From the NCBI RefSeq assembly GCF_002976435.1, contig NZ_PUGF01000010.1:108876-172875 (forward strand): a DNA stretch of 64,000 bases, given 5' to 3'. Position 1 is the stretch's first letter; the number at the start of each line of letters is the position of its first letter. Positions 42,674 to 52,411 of this stretch are shown piece after piece. The notes beneath the pieces are model-generated. The model was given only the letters and a program-made list of their open reading frames with translations, ran no database searches and was not told where the DNA came from. A program made the translations under genes and the position numbers. This DNA is from Solimicrobium silvestre (GTDB taxonomy: Bacteria; Pseudomonadota; Gammaproteobacteria; Burkholderiales; Burkholderiaceae_D).

Positions 42674-45373
42674 ATGACTATGGATCAATTCGCTAAAGAA
42701 ACACTCCCGATTTCCCTAGAGGAAGAAATGCGCAAGAGCTACCTCGACTACGCGATGAGCGTTATCGTTGGCCGTGCCTTGCCAGATGTTCGTGATGGTT
42801 TAAAACCAGTGCATAGACGCGTGTTATTCGCTATGCATGAAATGAATAATGTCTACAATCGCCCTTTCGTAAAATGTGCCCGTGTGGTTGGTGAGGTCAT
42901 GGGTAAGTATCACCCGCATGGCGATGCTTCCATTTATGACACCCTGGTGCGTATGGCTCAGCACTTTTCGCTGCGTTACACCTTGGTCGACGGTCAAGGT
43001 AACTTTGGTTCAGTCGATGGCGATAATGCCGCGGCGATGCGTTATACCGAGTGCCGGCTTTCAAAAATCGCCAATGAAATTTTGGCTGATATCGACAAAG
43101 AAACAGTTGATTTCGTCCCTAACTATGACGGTAAAGAAAAAGAACCGTCGGTGTTGCCGACTCGCATTCCTAATCTGTTAATCAACGGCGCATCTGGTAT
43201 TGCCGTTGGTATGGCGACTAATATTCCGCCACACAATATTACCGAAGTCATTACCGGCGCTTTGCATTTGTTAAGCAATCCTCAGTGCACGATTGATGAG
43301 TTGATTGAAATAATTCCTGCGCCAGACTTCCCGACCGCCGGTATTATTTACGGCGTATCCGGCGTGCGCGATGGTTATCGCACTGGCCGTGGCCGTGTGG
43401 TGATGCGTGCCAAAACGCATTATGAAGAATATGGCAAAGAAGGCCGTACCGCTTTAATCGTTGACGAGTTGCCGTATCAGGTTAATAAAAAATCGCTGCT
43501 GGAACGCATTGCTGAATTAGTGCGCGACAAAAAGCTCGATGGTATTTCCGATATTCGCGACGAGTCCGATAAGTCCGGTATGCGCGTCGTGATTGAATTG
43601 AAGCGCAATGAAGTGCCTGAAGTTGTGCTGAATAATCTGTACAAGCAAACGCAGTTGCAAGACACCTTCGGTATGAATATGGTGGCTTTGGTCAATGGCC
43701 AGCCGAAATTATTAAACTTGAAGCAAATGTTGGATTGTTTCTTGTCGCATCGCCGTGAAGTTGTTACGCGTCGTACCGTGTTCGAGCTGAAAAAAGCCCG
43801 TGAACGTGGTCATATGTTGGAAGGTCTGGCTGTTGCGTTGGCGAATATCGATGACTTCATCGCCATCATCAAAGCTGCGCCGACGCCACCGATGGCGAAG
43901 TCCGAGTTGATGAGTCGCGCCTGGGATTCGTCCATGGTGCGTGAGATGCTGACTCGCACCAGCGCCGATAACGTCGGCGGCATTGATGCTTTCCGCCCGG
44001 CAAATTTGCCGAAACATTATGGTATTCAAACTGACGGTTTATACAAGCTGTCCGACGATCAGGCGCAAGAAATTCTGCAAATGCGTTTGCAACGTTTGAC
44101 TGGTTTAGAGCAAGACAAGATCGTCAATGAATACAAAGAAATGATGATTCAAATTGCGGATTTGTTAGATATTTTATCTAAACCATCTCGCGTGACTACC
44201 ATCATCACTGACGAATTAACTGCCGCCATGAATGAATATGGCGTTGGCAATAAAGACGTACGTCGCTCTGAAATTGTACACAACGCGACTGAGCTGGAAA
44301 CTGAAGACTTAATCACGCCGCAAGACATGGTTGTGACGTTGTCGCATACCGGCTACATGAAATCGCAACCGGTATCTGAATACCGTGCGCAAAAACGCGG
44401 TGGTCGCGGCAAGCAAGCAATGGCGACCAAAGACGATGATTGGATTGAACAATTATTCACCGCCAATACTCATGATTACATTTTGTGCTTCAGTAATCGC
44501 GGCCGTTTATATTGGTTGAAAGTGTGGGAAGTGCCGCAAGGTTCACGTAACTCACGCGGTAAGCCGATTGTAAATATGTTCCCGCTGCATGACGGTGAAA
44601 AAATTACGGTTATTCTGCCAATTTCCGGCGACAACCGTACCTTCCCTGAAGATCGTTACATCTTTATGTCAACCAGCTTGGGCGTTGTGAAGAAATCGGC
44701 GTTAAGTGACTTTAGTAATCCGCGTAAAGCTGGGATTATTGCGGTTGATCTGGATGAGGGCGATGTATTGATCGGCGCAGCACTGACCGATGGTAAACAC
44801 GACGTCATGTTGTTCTCCGATTCCGGTAAGGCCGTTCGCTTCGACGAAGGCGATGTACGTCCTATGGGTCGTACAGCGCGCGGTGTGCGTGGTATGAACC
44901 TGGAAGAAGGTCAACAAGTTATTGCGTTGTTAGTCGCTGAAAACGAGCAGCAATCAGTATTGACTGCAACTGAAAACGGCTTCGGTAAACGTACGCCAAT
45001 CGGCGAATACACCCGCCATGGTCGCGGCACCAAAGGCATGATCGCGATTCAAACGTCGGAACGTAACGGTAAAGTGGTAGCTGCGACGTTGGTTGATACT
45101 ACCGACGAAATCCTGCTGATTACCACCGGTGGCGTATTGATCCGCACTCGCGTTGCCGAGATTCGTGAAATGGGGCGTGCAACGCAAGGCGTTACCCTGA
45201 TTGCAGTGGAAGACGGTACCAAATTAAGTGGCTTGCAACGCATTGTGGAAACTGATGTGGAAGAAGTTATTTATGAAAACGGCGAAAATCCAGATGCCGT
45301 TGCCGATGTTTCTACAGACGCTTCTACAGACGACGGTAAAGATGAGGCCGCACCGGAGGATACTGCAGAATGA
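42674..45373 (+). CDS. gyrA: DNA gyrase subunit A
   Basis: GyrA (899 residues) is the breakage-reunion subunit of gyrase. The N-terminal winged-helix region contains [32 protein letters not shown] and the catalytic-Tyr segment [12 protein letters not shown]; the C-terminal beta-pinwheel holds the GyrA box QKRGGRGKQ. In the quinolone-resistance region it reads HGDASIYDT, so the residue at E. coli position 83 is Ala, not Ser. The C-terminus is acidic. The stop overlaps the serC start by 4 bp. ATG 42674; a second ATG two codons later is possible. Confidence 0.97.
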   Translation: MTMDQFAKETLPISLEEEMRKSYLDYAMSVIVGRALPDVRDGLKPVHRRVLFAMHEMNNVYNRPFVKCARVVGEVMGKYHPHGDASIYDTLVRMAQHFSLRYTLVDGQGNFGSVDGDNAAAMRYTECRLSKIANEILADIDKETVDFVPNYDGKEKEPSVLPTRIPNLLINGASGIAVGMATNIPPHNITEVITGALHLLSNPQCTIDELIEIIPAPDFPTAGIIYGVSGVRDGYRTGRGRVVMRAKTHYEEYGKEGRTALIVDELPYQVNKKSLLERIAELVRDKKLDGISDIRDESDKSGMRVVIELKRNEVPEVVLNNLYKQTQLQDTFGMNMVALVNGQPKLLNLKQMLDCFLSHRREVVTRRTVFELKKARERGHMLEGLAVALANIDDFIAIIKAAPTPPMAKSELMSRAWDSSMVREMLTRTSADNVGGIDAFRPANLPKHYGIQTDGLYKLSDDQAQEILQMRLQRLTGLEQDKIVNEYKEMMIQIADLLDILSKPSRVTTIITDELTAAMNEYGVGNKDVRRSEIVHNATELETEDLITPQDMVVTLSHTGYMKSQPVSEYRAQKRGGRGKQAMATKDDDWIEQLFTANTHDYILCFSNRGRLYWLKVWEVPQGSRNSRGKPIVNMFPLHDGEKITVILPISGDNRTFPEDRYIFMSTSLGVVKKSALSDFSNPRKAGIIAVDLDEGDVLIGAALTDGKHDVMLFSDSGKAVRFDEGDVRPMGRTARGVRGMNLEEGQQVIALLVAENEQQSVLTATENGFGKRTPIGEYTRHGRGTKGMIAIQTSERNGKVVAATLVDTTDEILLITTGGVLIRTRVAEIREMGRATQGVTLIAVEDGTKLSGLQRIVETDVEEVIYENGENPDAVADVSTDASTDDGKDEAAPEDTAE

Positions 45374-46473
45374 TCTATAACTTTTCCGCTGGTCCTGCGG
45401 TACTTCCCAAAGAGGTATTGCAACAAGCTGCTGCAGAAATGTTGGATTGGCATGGAAGCGGTATGTCGGTGATGGAAATGAGTCATCGCGGCACTGAGTT
45501 CATGTCTATCCTGGCGAATGCGCAGCAGGATTTGCGGGAATTGTTAGCTGTACCAAGTAATTACAAAATACTGTTTATGCAGGGCGGTGCAATTGCAGAA
45601 AATGCGATTGTGCCGTTGAATTTAGCTGGTCTTGGGAATCGAGCCCAACCAGCAACGCTGGATTACATCTGCACCGGTTCCTGGTCAGTCAAGTCGATTA
45701 AAGAAGCAGCCAAATACGGCACGGTTAATGTGGCTGCGGACGCAAGAACGTTCTCGCCAGACGGTAAATTCTCCTCAATTCCGGCACCATCCAATTGGCA
45801 GTTGTCTAGTGATGCAGCTTACCTACACATCTGCACCAACGAAACTATCGATGGTGTTGAATACGGCTTTACACCTAATGTAAGCATGCCTATCGTGGCC
45901 GACATGTCTTCGCATATTTTGTCGCGCGTGATTAGTGTGTCCGACTACGGCGTGATTTACGGCGGTGCGCAAAAAAACATTGGCCCGGCCGGTTTGACGA
46001 TAGTCATCGTGCGGGAAGATTTGCTTGGCTATGCATTGCCTGCTTGCCCTTCCGCGTTCAATTGGAAAACCGTGGCGGACAACGATTCCATGTTCAATAC
46101 ACCGCCTACTTATGCGATCTATATTGCGGGCTTAGTGTTCCAGTGGATTAAACGTCAGGGCGGAGTTGCTGCTTTAGAAAAGATCAATGTCGCCAAGGCC
46201 GCGTTACTGTACGATTACCTCGACAACAGCCGCTTGTATGAAAACCGCATTGTTAAAGACTGCCGGTCACGTATGAATGTGCCGTTTTTCTTGCGCGATG
46301 AAAGTTTAAATGCGATTTTTTTGAGTGAAGCAAAAGCACGCGGTTTGCTTCAATTAAAAGGACATAGCTCGGTCGGCGGTATGCGCGCTTCCATTTATAA
46401 CGCGATGCCGATAGAAGGCGTGCAAGCCTTGGTTGCTTTTATGGACGAATTTGAGCGGCAATATTTTAAGTAA
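45370..46473 (+). CDS. serC: Phosphoserine aminotransferase
   Basis: SerC (367 residues) is a PLP aminotransferase converting 3-phosphohydroxypyruvate to phosphoserine, and it also serves pyridoxal phosphate synthesis. The N-terminus [15 protein letters not shown] is diagnostic; the PLP lysine is in [12 protein letters not shown]. It overlaps gyrA by 4 bp (ATGA), the standard arrangement in this order, and precedes pheA by 16 bp, linking serine and aromatic synthesis in one transcript. Confidence 0.97.
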   Translation: MIYNFSAGPAVLPKEVLQQAAAEMLDWHGSGMSVMEMSHRGTEFMSILANAQQDLRELLAVPSNYKILFMQGGAIAENAIVPLNLAGLGNRAQPATLDYICTGSWSVKSIKEAAKYGTVNVAADARTFSPDGKFSSIPAPSNWQLSSDAAYLHICTNETIDGVEYGFTPNVSMPIVADMSSHILSRVISVSDYGVIYGGAQKNIGPAGLTIVIVREDLLGYALPACPSAFNWKTVADNDSMFNTPPTYAIYIAGLVFQWIKRQGGVAALEKINVAKAALLYDYLDNSRLYENRIVKDCRSRMNVPFFLRDESLNAIFLSEAKARGLLQLKGHSSVGGMRASIYNAMPIEGVQALVAFMDEFERQYFK

Positions 46474-46489
46474 TTCAGCAAGGAATATC

Positions 46490-47566
46490 ATGAGTATTGA
46501 TAAGCAACTGCAGCCGTTACGTGAAAAAATTGATGCGGTTGACGCACAAATTCTATCTTTGTTAAATTCACGCGCCGAATTGGCGCAGCAAGTCGGGCAT
46601 CTGAAAGCCAACACCAATGCACCGGTGTTCAGGCCTGAGCGTGAAGCGCAAGTATTGCGCGGCGTGGCTGAACGTAATGTCGGCCCGTTACCTAGTCTTG
46701 ATATTCAACTTATTTTCCGCGAAATAATGTCGGCTTGCCGCGCCTTGGAGCGTCGCGTCACCGTGGCTTATTTAGGCCCAGCCGGAACGTTTAGCGAGCA
46801 GGCGGTTTTCCAGCAATTTGGTCATGCAATTGTGTTGCTGCCTTGTGTTTCCATAGACGAAGTGTTTCGTACTACGGAAGCGGGAACGGCTGATTTTGGT
46901 GTGGTTCCGGTTGAAAATTCCAGCGAAGGTGCGGTCAACCGTACGTTGGATTTACTCTTGCAAACTAGTTTGTCGATTAGCGGCGAATTGTCGATCCCGG
47001 TGCAACACAGTTTAATGACTGCGTCTGGCGACTTGGCAGGTATCACTAAAATTTGCGCCCATTCGCAAGCCTTGGCGCAGTGCCAAACCTGGCTGAACCA
47101 GCATTATCCGAATGTGGAGCGAGTGGCAGTTGCCTCTAATGGCGAAGCGGCGCGCATGGCGAGTTTAGATTCTAGCGTGGCGGCGATTGCCGGTGAAACG
47201 GCTGGCGCTCAATATGAGTTGCAAGCGGTGCATGCGCATATTCAAGACGATCCGCATAACCGCACCCGCTTTGTCGTAATTGGCAACTCACATTGCCAGC
47301 CTTCCGGTAAAGATCAAACTTCCTTGGTGCTGGCGGTGCCGAATAAAGCTGGCGCGGTGTATAGCTTGCTAGCTCCGTTTATGCAATTTGGCGTTTCCAT
47401 GACGCGCTTTGAATCGCGCCCGGCGCGGACTGGTACGTGGGAGTATTATTTCTACGTTGACGTAGAAGGGCACCAGCATGACGAGTCGGTAGCGCGATCT
47501 TTAAGTGAATTGAGAAATAGCGCGGCCTTCTTCAAGATTTTGGGTTCTTATCCGTTGAGTATTTAG
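46490..47566 (+). CDS. pheA: Bifunctional chorismate mutase/prephenate dehydratase
   Basis: PheA (358 residues from ATG 46490) converts chorismate to prephenate and then to phenylpyruvate. Domains: AroQ-type chorismate mutase (about 1-90; LREKIDAVDAQILSLLNSRAELA), prephenate dehydratase (95-275; VAYLGPAGTFSEQA, VPVENSSEGAV), and a C-terminal ACT regulatory domain with the Phe-binding ESRP in FESRPARTGTWEYYF. AAGGA precedes ATG 46490; an earlier in-frame start inside serC is rejected. Confidence 0.96.
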   Translation: MSIDKQLQPLREKIDAVDAQILSLLNSRAELAQQVGHLKANTNAPVFRPEREAQVLRGVAERNVGPLPSLDIQLIFREIMSACRALERRVTVAYLGPAGTFSEQAVFQQFGHAIVLLPCVSIDEVFRTTEAGTADFGVVPVENSSEGAVNRTLDLLLQTSLSISGELSIPVQHSLMTASGDLAGITKICAHSQALAQCQTWLNQHYPNVERVAVASNGEAARMASLDSSVAAIAGETAGAQYELQAVHAHIQDDPHNRTRFVVIGNSHCQPSGKDQTSLVLAVPNKAGAVYSLLAPFMQFGVSMTRFESRPARTGTWEYYFYVDVEGHQHDESVARSLSELRNSAAFFKILGSYPLSI

Positions 47567-47733
47567 TTTTAAGGTTGTGGGTAGTAGATTTATTTTTTTG
47601 GAAAAACACAGCTAGAGTCCATCTCGCTCAGGCGAGGATCCCGTGACGTATTAAGCGCCTTTAGCGCGAGTTGAGAACTTCTGGATTTCCGCCTACGCGG
47701 GAATGACGTTAACCGCATACATTAGAGGCCGTT
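47567..47733. other. pheA-tyrA spacer carrying a REP-like element
   Basis: A 167-bp gap in an otherwise compact block. The segment from about 47611 to 47709 has high G+C compared with the flanks and contains the dRS3-like core at 47685-47704. No gene. Confidence 0.6.
47685..47704. repeat. dRS3-like 20-bp inverted-repeat element
   Basis: ATTTCC and GGGAAT flank eight bases; the neisserial dRS3 repeat is ATTCCC-N8-GGGAAT, so this matches with one substitution. The surrounding CTGGAT...GAATGACG is the extended form common in proteobacterial intergenic repeats. Only one copy was noticed in the window. Confidence 0.65.
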
Positions 47734-48657
47734 TTGCTAGCGCATACAAACACACAGCAATTAACAAAAGTAGTGATCTTTGGGGTCGGCTTAATCGGCG
47801 GATCTTTTGCTTTGGCGTTAAAAAAACAGGCCGCTGTCAAACAAATCGTCGGCGTGGAACGTAATCAGAATGCATTGGAACGTGCGCTTGGCTTGGGCAT
47901 AATTGATGTCGCCGGCGCCGATTTGGCCGCAGCATTAGATGGCGCAGACTTAGTATTAATTGCAGCGCCGGTCGCGCAAACCGAAGCTATTTTGCGTGCC
48001 ATCTATCCGCATTTACAAGCACAGACTATTGTTACCGATGCTGGCAGCACCAAGGCGGATGTCGTCGAAGCCGCACGGCGCGCGCTGGAGGACAAAATTA
48101 GCCAATTCGTTCCAGCGCACCCAATCGCTGGTCGTGAATCGAATGGCCCGGATGCGGCTATTGCGAATTTATACCAAGGCAAAAAACTGGTTATTACCGC
48201 CTTGCCAGAAAATAGCCCCTCTGCACTTAATCTGGTTGCCAATACCTGGCAACGTTGTGGTGCGGTACCGTATTATTTGAATCCTGCCGAGCATGACCAA
48301 GTTTTTGCTGCGGTCAGTCATCTGCCGCACTTGCTGGCCTATGCATTGGTGGATCAAATTACCGAACAGCCACAAGCGGAATTACGTTTTCAATATGCCG
48401 CATCAGGCTTCCGCGATTTCACCCGCATTGCCGGATCTTCGCCAGAAATGTGGCGCGATATTAGCTTGGCGAATCGCGCTGCTTTGTTGGTGGAATTGAC
48501 GCATTACCAAGCGCAATTGCAACGTATTTCCAATGCATTGCAGCACAGCGATGGCGAGCAGTTACTGGCAATTTTCAGCAATGCTCAGGCGGCACGCCAA
48601 CGGTGGAGCCAGTCTATCGAATCTGCAGAGCCGCCGCCGAAAGAGGGTGGCGACTAA
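47734..48657 (+). CDS. tyrA: Prephenate dehydrogenase
   Basis: TyrA (307 residues) oxidises prephenate (or arogenate) to the tyrosine precursor with NAD(P). The Rossmann motif VVIFGVGLIGGSFALAL is near the N-terminus; PAHPIAGRESNGP and the FAAVSHLPHLLAYALV catalytic His-containing helix follow, typical of the family. The start is TTG 47734, with AGAGG about 6 bases upstream. It follows pheA after a REP-like spacer and precedes aroA. No fused mutase or ACT domain. Confidence 0.93.
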   Translation: MLAHTNTQQLTKVVIFGVGLIGGSFALALKKQAAVKQIVGVERNQNALERALGLGIIDVAGADLAAALDGADLVLIAAPVAQTEAILRAIYPHLQAQTIVTDAGSTKADVVEAARRALEDKISQFVPAHPIAGRESNGPDAAIANLYQGKKLVITALPENSPSALNLVANTWQRCGAVPYYLNPAEHDQVFAAVSHLPHLLAYALVDQITEQPQAELRFQYAASGFRDFTRIAGSSPEMWRDISLANRAALLVELTHYQAQLQRISNALQHSDGEQLLAIFSNAQAARQRWSQSIESAEPPPKEGGD

Positions 48658-48700
48658 TGTTGCCTACTACGTTGGCTAATTAATTTATCAAACATTGAAC

Positions 48701-50023
48701 ATGAAAATTCCTCATTTCCCACCGTATATAGATTTAAATCCGGTCACGCGCACCCAAGGTGCTATTCAGTTGCCCGGTTCAAAAAGTATCTCGAACCGCA
48801 CTTTGCTATTGGCAGCATTAGCCGAAGGTAATACCGAAATCAGCGAATTGCTGGCTTCCGACGATACTTTAGTTATGCTGAATGCGCTGCAAACTTTGGG
48901 CGTGCAATGGCAACAAAAAGGCATTAGCCAAGACTATCTGGTGCATGGCGTTGATGGAAAGTTTCCGATTAAACAGGCTGATTTATTTATGGGTAATGCC
49001 GGTACGGCGATACGTCCTTTAGTGGCGGCGTTGTCGGTGTTGGGGGGTAATTACACTTTGCACGGAGTGCAACGCATGCACGAGCGTCCGATTGGTGATC
49101 TGGTCGATGCATTGCGTCGTGTCGGTTCGGATATCGCCTACACAGGTTTGCCGGGTTTCCCGCCGCTGCATATCCAAAGTGGGCAAATTCGTCCACAAGG
49201 TTGGAAAGTGGCGGGCAATGTTTCCAGTCAATTTTTAACTGCCTTGCTAATGGCTGCGCCATTGATTATTTGCGATCATGACATCGTGATTGAAGTCGTT
49301 GGTGAATTAATTTCTAAGCCATATATTGAAATCACCCTTAACCTTATGCAGCGTTTTGGCGTGCATGTAGAACGCGACGGTTGGCAAAGATTCACCATCG
49401 CCCGTGGTCAGTATTATCAAAGCCCTGGCAGTATTCATGTAGAAGGTGACGCGTCATCGGCCTCCTATTTTTTGGCCGCCGGTGCCATTTGTGGCGGCCC
49501 AGTGCGAGTAACCGGCGTTGGCCGCAATAGCATACAAGGCGATGTGCGCTTTGTTGAGGCGCTGGAGAAAATGGGGGCGAGCATTACCATGGGTGATAAC
49601 TTCATTGAAGCGCGCAGCAACGGCGCATTAAAAGCCATTGATGCCGACTTTAACGCAATCCCTGATGCGGCAATGACTATAGCCATCGCCGCTTTGTACG
49701 CAGATGGCACCAGCGTGTTGCGCAATATCGCTAGTTGGCGCGTGAAAGAAACCGATCGTATCGACGCAATGGCCACCGAATTAACCAAGCTCGGCGCGCA
49801 AGTAGAAACCGGTATCGATTATCTAGCCATCACGCCACCGGCGCAGTTGAAGCCAGCCAGCATTGAAACCTATGACGACCATCGGATGGCGATGTGTTTT
49901 TCACTCGCCACCTTGAATGGAGCACTGCGAGCCGGAACGAAAGTCCGTATACTTGATCCGAAATGCGTTGCAAAAACCTTCCCTGAATATTTTTCGGTCT
50001 TTGCCGCTATTAAGCAATATTAG
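48701..50023 (+). CDS. aroA: 3-phosphoshikimate 1-carboxyvinyltransferase (EPSP synthase)
   Basis: AroA (440 residues from ATG 48701) makes EPSP from shikimate 3-phosphate and PEP. Signature regions [20 protein letters not shown] and [13 protein letters not shown] are present, with RVKETDRI and YDDHRMAM near the C-terminus. The GNAGTA segment and the 440-residue length fit class I (glyphosate-sensitive) enzymes. A TTG two codons upstream is less likely. It ends before an A+T-rich insertion that separates it from cmk. Confidence 0.96.
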   Translation: MKIPHFPPYIDLNPVTRTQGAIQLPGSKSISNRTLLLAALAEGNTEISELLASDDTLVMLNALQTLGVQWQQKGISQDYLVHGVDGKFPIKQADLFMGNAGTAIRPLVAALSVLGGNYTLHGVQRMHERPIGDLVDALRRVGSDIAYTGLPGFPPLHIQSGQIRPQGWKVAGNVSSQFLTALLMAAPLIICDHDIVIEVVGELISKPYIEITLNLMQRFGVHVERDGWQRFTIARGQYYQSPGSIHVEGDASSASYFLAAGAICGGPVRVTGVGRNSIQGDVRFVEALEKMGASITMGDNFIEARSNGALKAIDADFNAIPDAAMTIAIAALYADGTSVLRNIASWRVKETDRIDAMATELTKLGAQVETGIDYLAITPPAQLKPASIETYDDHRMAMCFSLATLNGALRAGTKVRILDPKCVAKTFPEYFSVFAAIKQY

Positions 50024-50129
50024 TTTACTTTTTTCAGTCGTAGAACAGGGTGTTTGGTAGCCGATTACTATATTTAAATTGAACGCTACCATGGTGAACA
50101 CCTTAATTATGGAACAGATCGTGCTGAAT

Positions 50130-50819
50130 TTAACGTTGAGTAGCGATTTTGCTGGCGTAAGCCGACATGCGATGTATGATGCTTTTATCAAACGTGTCCT
50201 GCGCGCACTCTAGCTGATTCCAAAATACGCTGTCTGCCCAATTGACCGTATACATAAATCCTGATTCGTTACTACCTTCTACATTAAGCGTCGTTAAATG
50301 GGAATTGACTTCATAAGCAACCGAGTCGGCATTAATTCTTACTCCCATTTTTGAATCCACGATATGATATTTTGTGAGCGAACATAGTCCGAACTCCTTG
50401 TTTTTAAAGAACTCCCTGATGCCAGTCCAAGCTTGGTTGATCTGCGTGCCAACTGGCGCATAACCCAATAATTCGCCTTGCGAGATGGGGTGGTAAGAAA
50501 AAGTCAGTTTGATGTCCTCAATATTTTTCCTTAGATAATAATAGTGAGGGTCATCAGTTAGCGTTACCCGGTTTTTGGGTAGTCTGCTTTTGATAGCCAT
50601 CAGCTTGCCAGGATTTTCAGATTCAGAGTGGATGTATCCGTTTTCCTTTAGCTGTTTATTGCTGATGCTATTTGTAGGTGACATCATTTTGTTTGACGGT
50701 ACAACCTGTACGCCGATAAATGGTTCTGGAAAAATTTCTGAATCATTTGGCTTTGTCTGAGCCTGGGTTGCTAATGTTGGCATTAGTAAAAGTGCAGTGT
50801 AATAAAAATTATTTTTCAT
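50130..50819 (-). CDS. Secreted protein of unknown function
   Basis: A 229-residue exported protein: signal peptide MKNNFYYTALLLMPTLATQAQ (cleaved near residue 21), then a mature domain with no recognised motif. It has two cysteines (FGLCSLTK; QLECAQDT) and is rich in Asn, Ser and Tyr. A good GGAG ribosome site lies just ahead of ATG 50819. It is 14 bp downstream of a second small secreted gene on the same strand. Base composition is more A+T-rich than neighbours, consistent with acquisition. Confidence 0.6.
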   Translation of the reverse strand: MKNNFYYTALLLMPTLATQAQTKPNDSEIFPEPFIGVQVVPSNKMMSPTNSISNKQLKENGYIHSESENPGKLMAIKSRLPKNRVTLTDDPHYYYLRKNIEDIKLTFSYHPISQGELLGYAPVGTQINQAWTGIREFFKNKEFGLCSLTKYHIVDSKMGVRINADSVAYEVNSHLTTLNVEGSNESGFMYTVNWADSVFWNQLECAQDTFDKSIIHRMSAYASKIATQR

Positions 50820-50833
50820 AATAAATTCTCCTG

Positions 50834-51208
50834 TTATTTATTTTTGTCCCACCATCCGTTATAAATACTGCAATCAGTTACATTTGTTTGGCCTAGAATT
50901 ATCTCTTGATTTTTTTGTTTGATGAAATGATAACCAATTACCCTCCATCCTGAGCCAGAAGCGGCCTCTCCCCAGTGGACTGCTGCACTTCGCCATGTAT
51001 TTTGATAATCCATCTTAATAGTGTGACTAAATTTCTCATTGCGATAGTGATGCGAAACAGTTGCCATTAATCGATATGTTGTAAAGTCCCAAGTTATACT
51101 TTCGTTATTTCCACAATTGGCGCGGCTATGTCATGTGAGCCCATTAAATCCAGCATTCGCCGCTCCTGAAATCATTATTGTTAAAATTAACACTAGTATT
51201 TTCGTCAT
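50834..51208 (-). pseudogene. Small secreted protein gene interrupted by an in-frame TGA
   Basis: From ATG 51208, preceded by AAGGAG with 8-base spacing, the frame encodes a signal peptide (MTKILVLILTIMISGAANA), six more residues, and then a TGA at 51131-51133 (codon 26). The same frame continues open for 98 codons to the stop at 50834, with protein-like sequence (ESITWDFTTYRLMATVSHHYR; GWRVIGYHFIKQK). The ATG at 51067 lies inside this continuation and has no signal peptide, so calling it the true start would be misleading. Either a recent nonsense mutation, a sequence error, or readthrough. Confidence 0.75.
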
Positions 51209-51613
51209 TTGAATGTCTCCTTAATACGATTAAGTTTTGTTTGTAAATTCAACATCATTGAAATTAATTTTTAATGCAAATATGTGAGTCTAATTGCAAT
51301 ATATAATTCAATATTTAATGTGTATTTATTGCAAGTAGAATTGGTAAGCTATTCCATTGGCTATTGATATAGTTGCTATTGTCAATCCGAGTTAAATTGA
51401 TTCAATAAAATATCTTTGATGTTCCGTGCCGCAAGCTTTTCCGTGAAGGAAATTCATTCATGCATATATCATGCGTAATATGTTTATGGCGTGATCACTG
51501 TTTTTGACAGATGCTCAGGATTACGGTTATTCACACGGTTTCAGCTTGGTATGACACAATATTGCCTGTACAAAAAAATACGTATCGCTATTCTTTTTTT
51601 AAAAAATTCACAA
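51209..51613. other. A+T-rich intergenic region upstream of cmk
   Basis: About 405 bp, very A+T-rich, between the interrupted secreted gene and cmk. It must contain the promoter for cmk, which in related genomes is usually cotranscribed with aroA. No gene or RNA was recognised. Confidence 0.55.
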
Positions 51614-52285
51614 ATGACCAATCCGATTATCACCATAGACGGCCCGACCGCATCCGGCAAAGGCACTGTTGCGCAACTTGTTGCCCAGGCTTTGCAGTTT
51701 CATTACTTGGATTCGGGCGCACTGTATCGTCTGACTGCCTTATCAGCATTAACCCAAAAACTTGCGCTAGATGATGAGTTGGCGATAGCAACAATCGCTA
51801 GTCAATTGCCGTGTCGTTTTGAAGGCGAGCAAATTTGGCTGGGTGACGTAGAGGTCGGTAACACTATTCGTGCTGAAGAAATTGGTAATGCGGCATCAAA
51901 AATTGCTGTTTTACCAGCGGTACGCGAGGCTTTACTGCAATTGCAAAAAAGTTTTTCCAAGGCGCCGGGCTTGATTGCAGATGGCCGGGATATGGGGACA
52001 GTAGTGTTTCCTGACGCCAGTTTAAAAATATATTTAACGGCCAGCGTCGCCGCACGGGCAGAAAGAAGATTTAAGCAATTGATTAGCAAGGGATTTTCTG
52101 CTAGTATGCAAGACCTCATGCAAGATTTAACGGAACGTGACGCCCGCGACCAAAATCGCAGCGCAGCACCATTAAAGCCAGCACAAGGCGCATATATATT
52201 GGATACCTCAGCATTAACGGTTGATCAAGCCGTAGCGGAAGTCTTGCAACAATATGCAAGTTTGAGCGTAAAAAGTAGTATTTAA
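51614..52285 (+). CDS. cmk: Cytidylate kinase
   Basis: Cmk (223 residues from ATG 51614) phosphorylates CMP and dCMP. The P-loop is [14 protein letters not shown] near the N-terminus; the nucleotide-binding [13 protein letters not shown] and [13 protein letters not shown] regions follow. A longer frame begins at 51491 but its first 41 residues do not match the family. It precedes rpsA, the conserved cmk-rpsA order. Confidence 0.95.
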   Translation: MTNPIITIDGPTASGKGTVAQLVAQALQFHYLDSGALYRLTALSALTQKLALDDELAIATIASQLPCRFEGEQIWLGDVEVGNTIRAEEIGNAASKIAVLPAVREALLQLQKSFSKAPGLIADGRDMGTVVFPDASLKIYLTASVAARAERRFKQLISKGFSASMQDLMQDLTERDARDQNRSAAPLKPAQGAYILDTSALTVDQAVAEVLQQYASLSVKSSI

Positions 52286-52411
52286 ACGTTTGCAATTAGT
52301 ACAGTTCAAGATAGCGCAAGGCTATATTGGATTTTTTTTAACCTAACCCAGTTTGATTCACCACGCGTTTGATTCGGTGCAACGAGCTGTTTACTACCTA
52401 CACAAAACATT

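Noticed and set aside
50834..51067. A separate 77-residue gene starting at ATG 51067
   Set aside because: There is no ribosome site at 51067, while a well-placed one and a signal peptide exist 141 bp upstream in the same frame; it is better seen as the rest of the TGA-interrupted gene.
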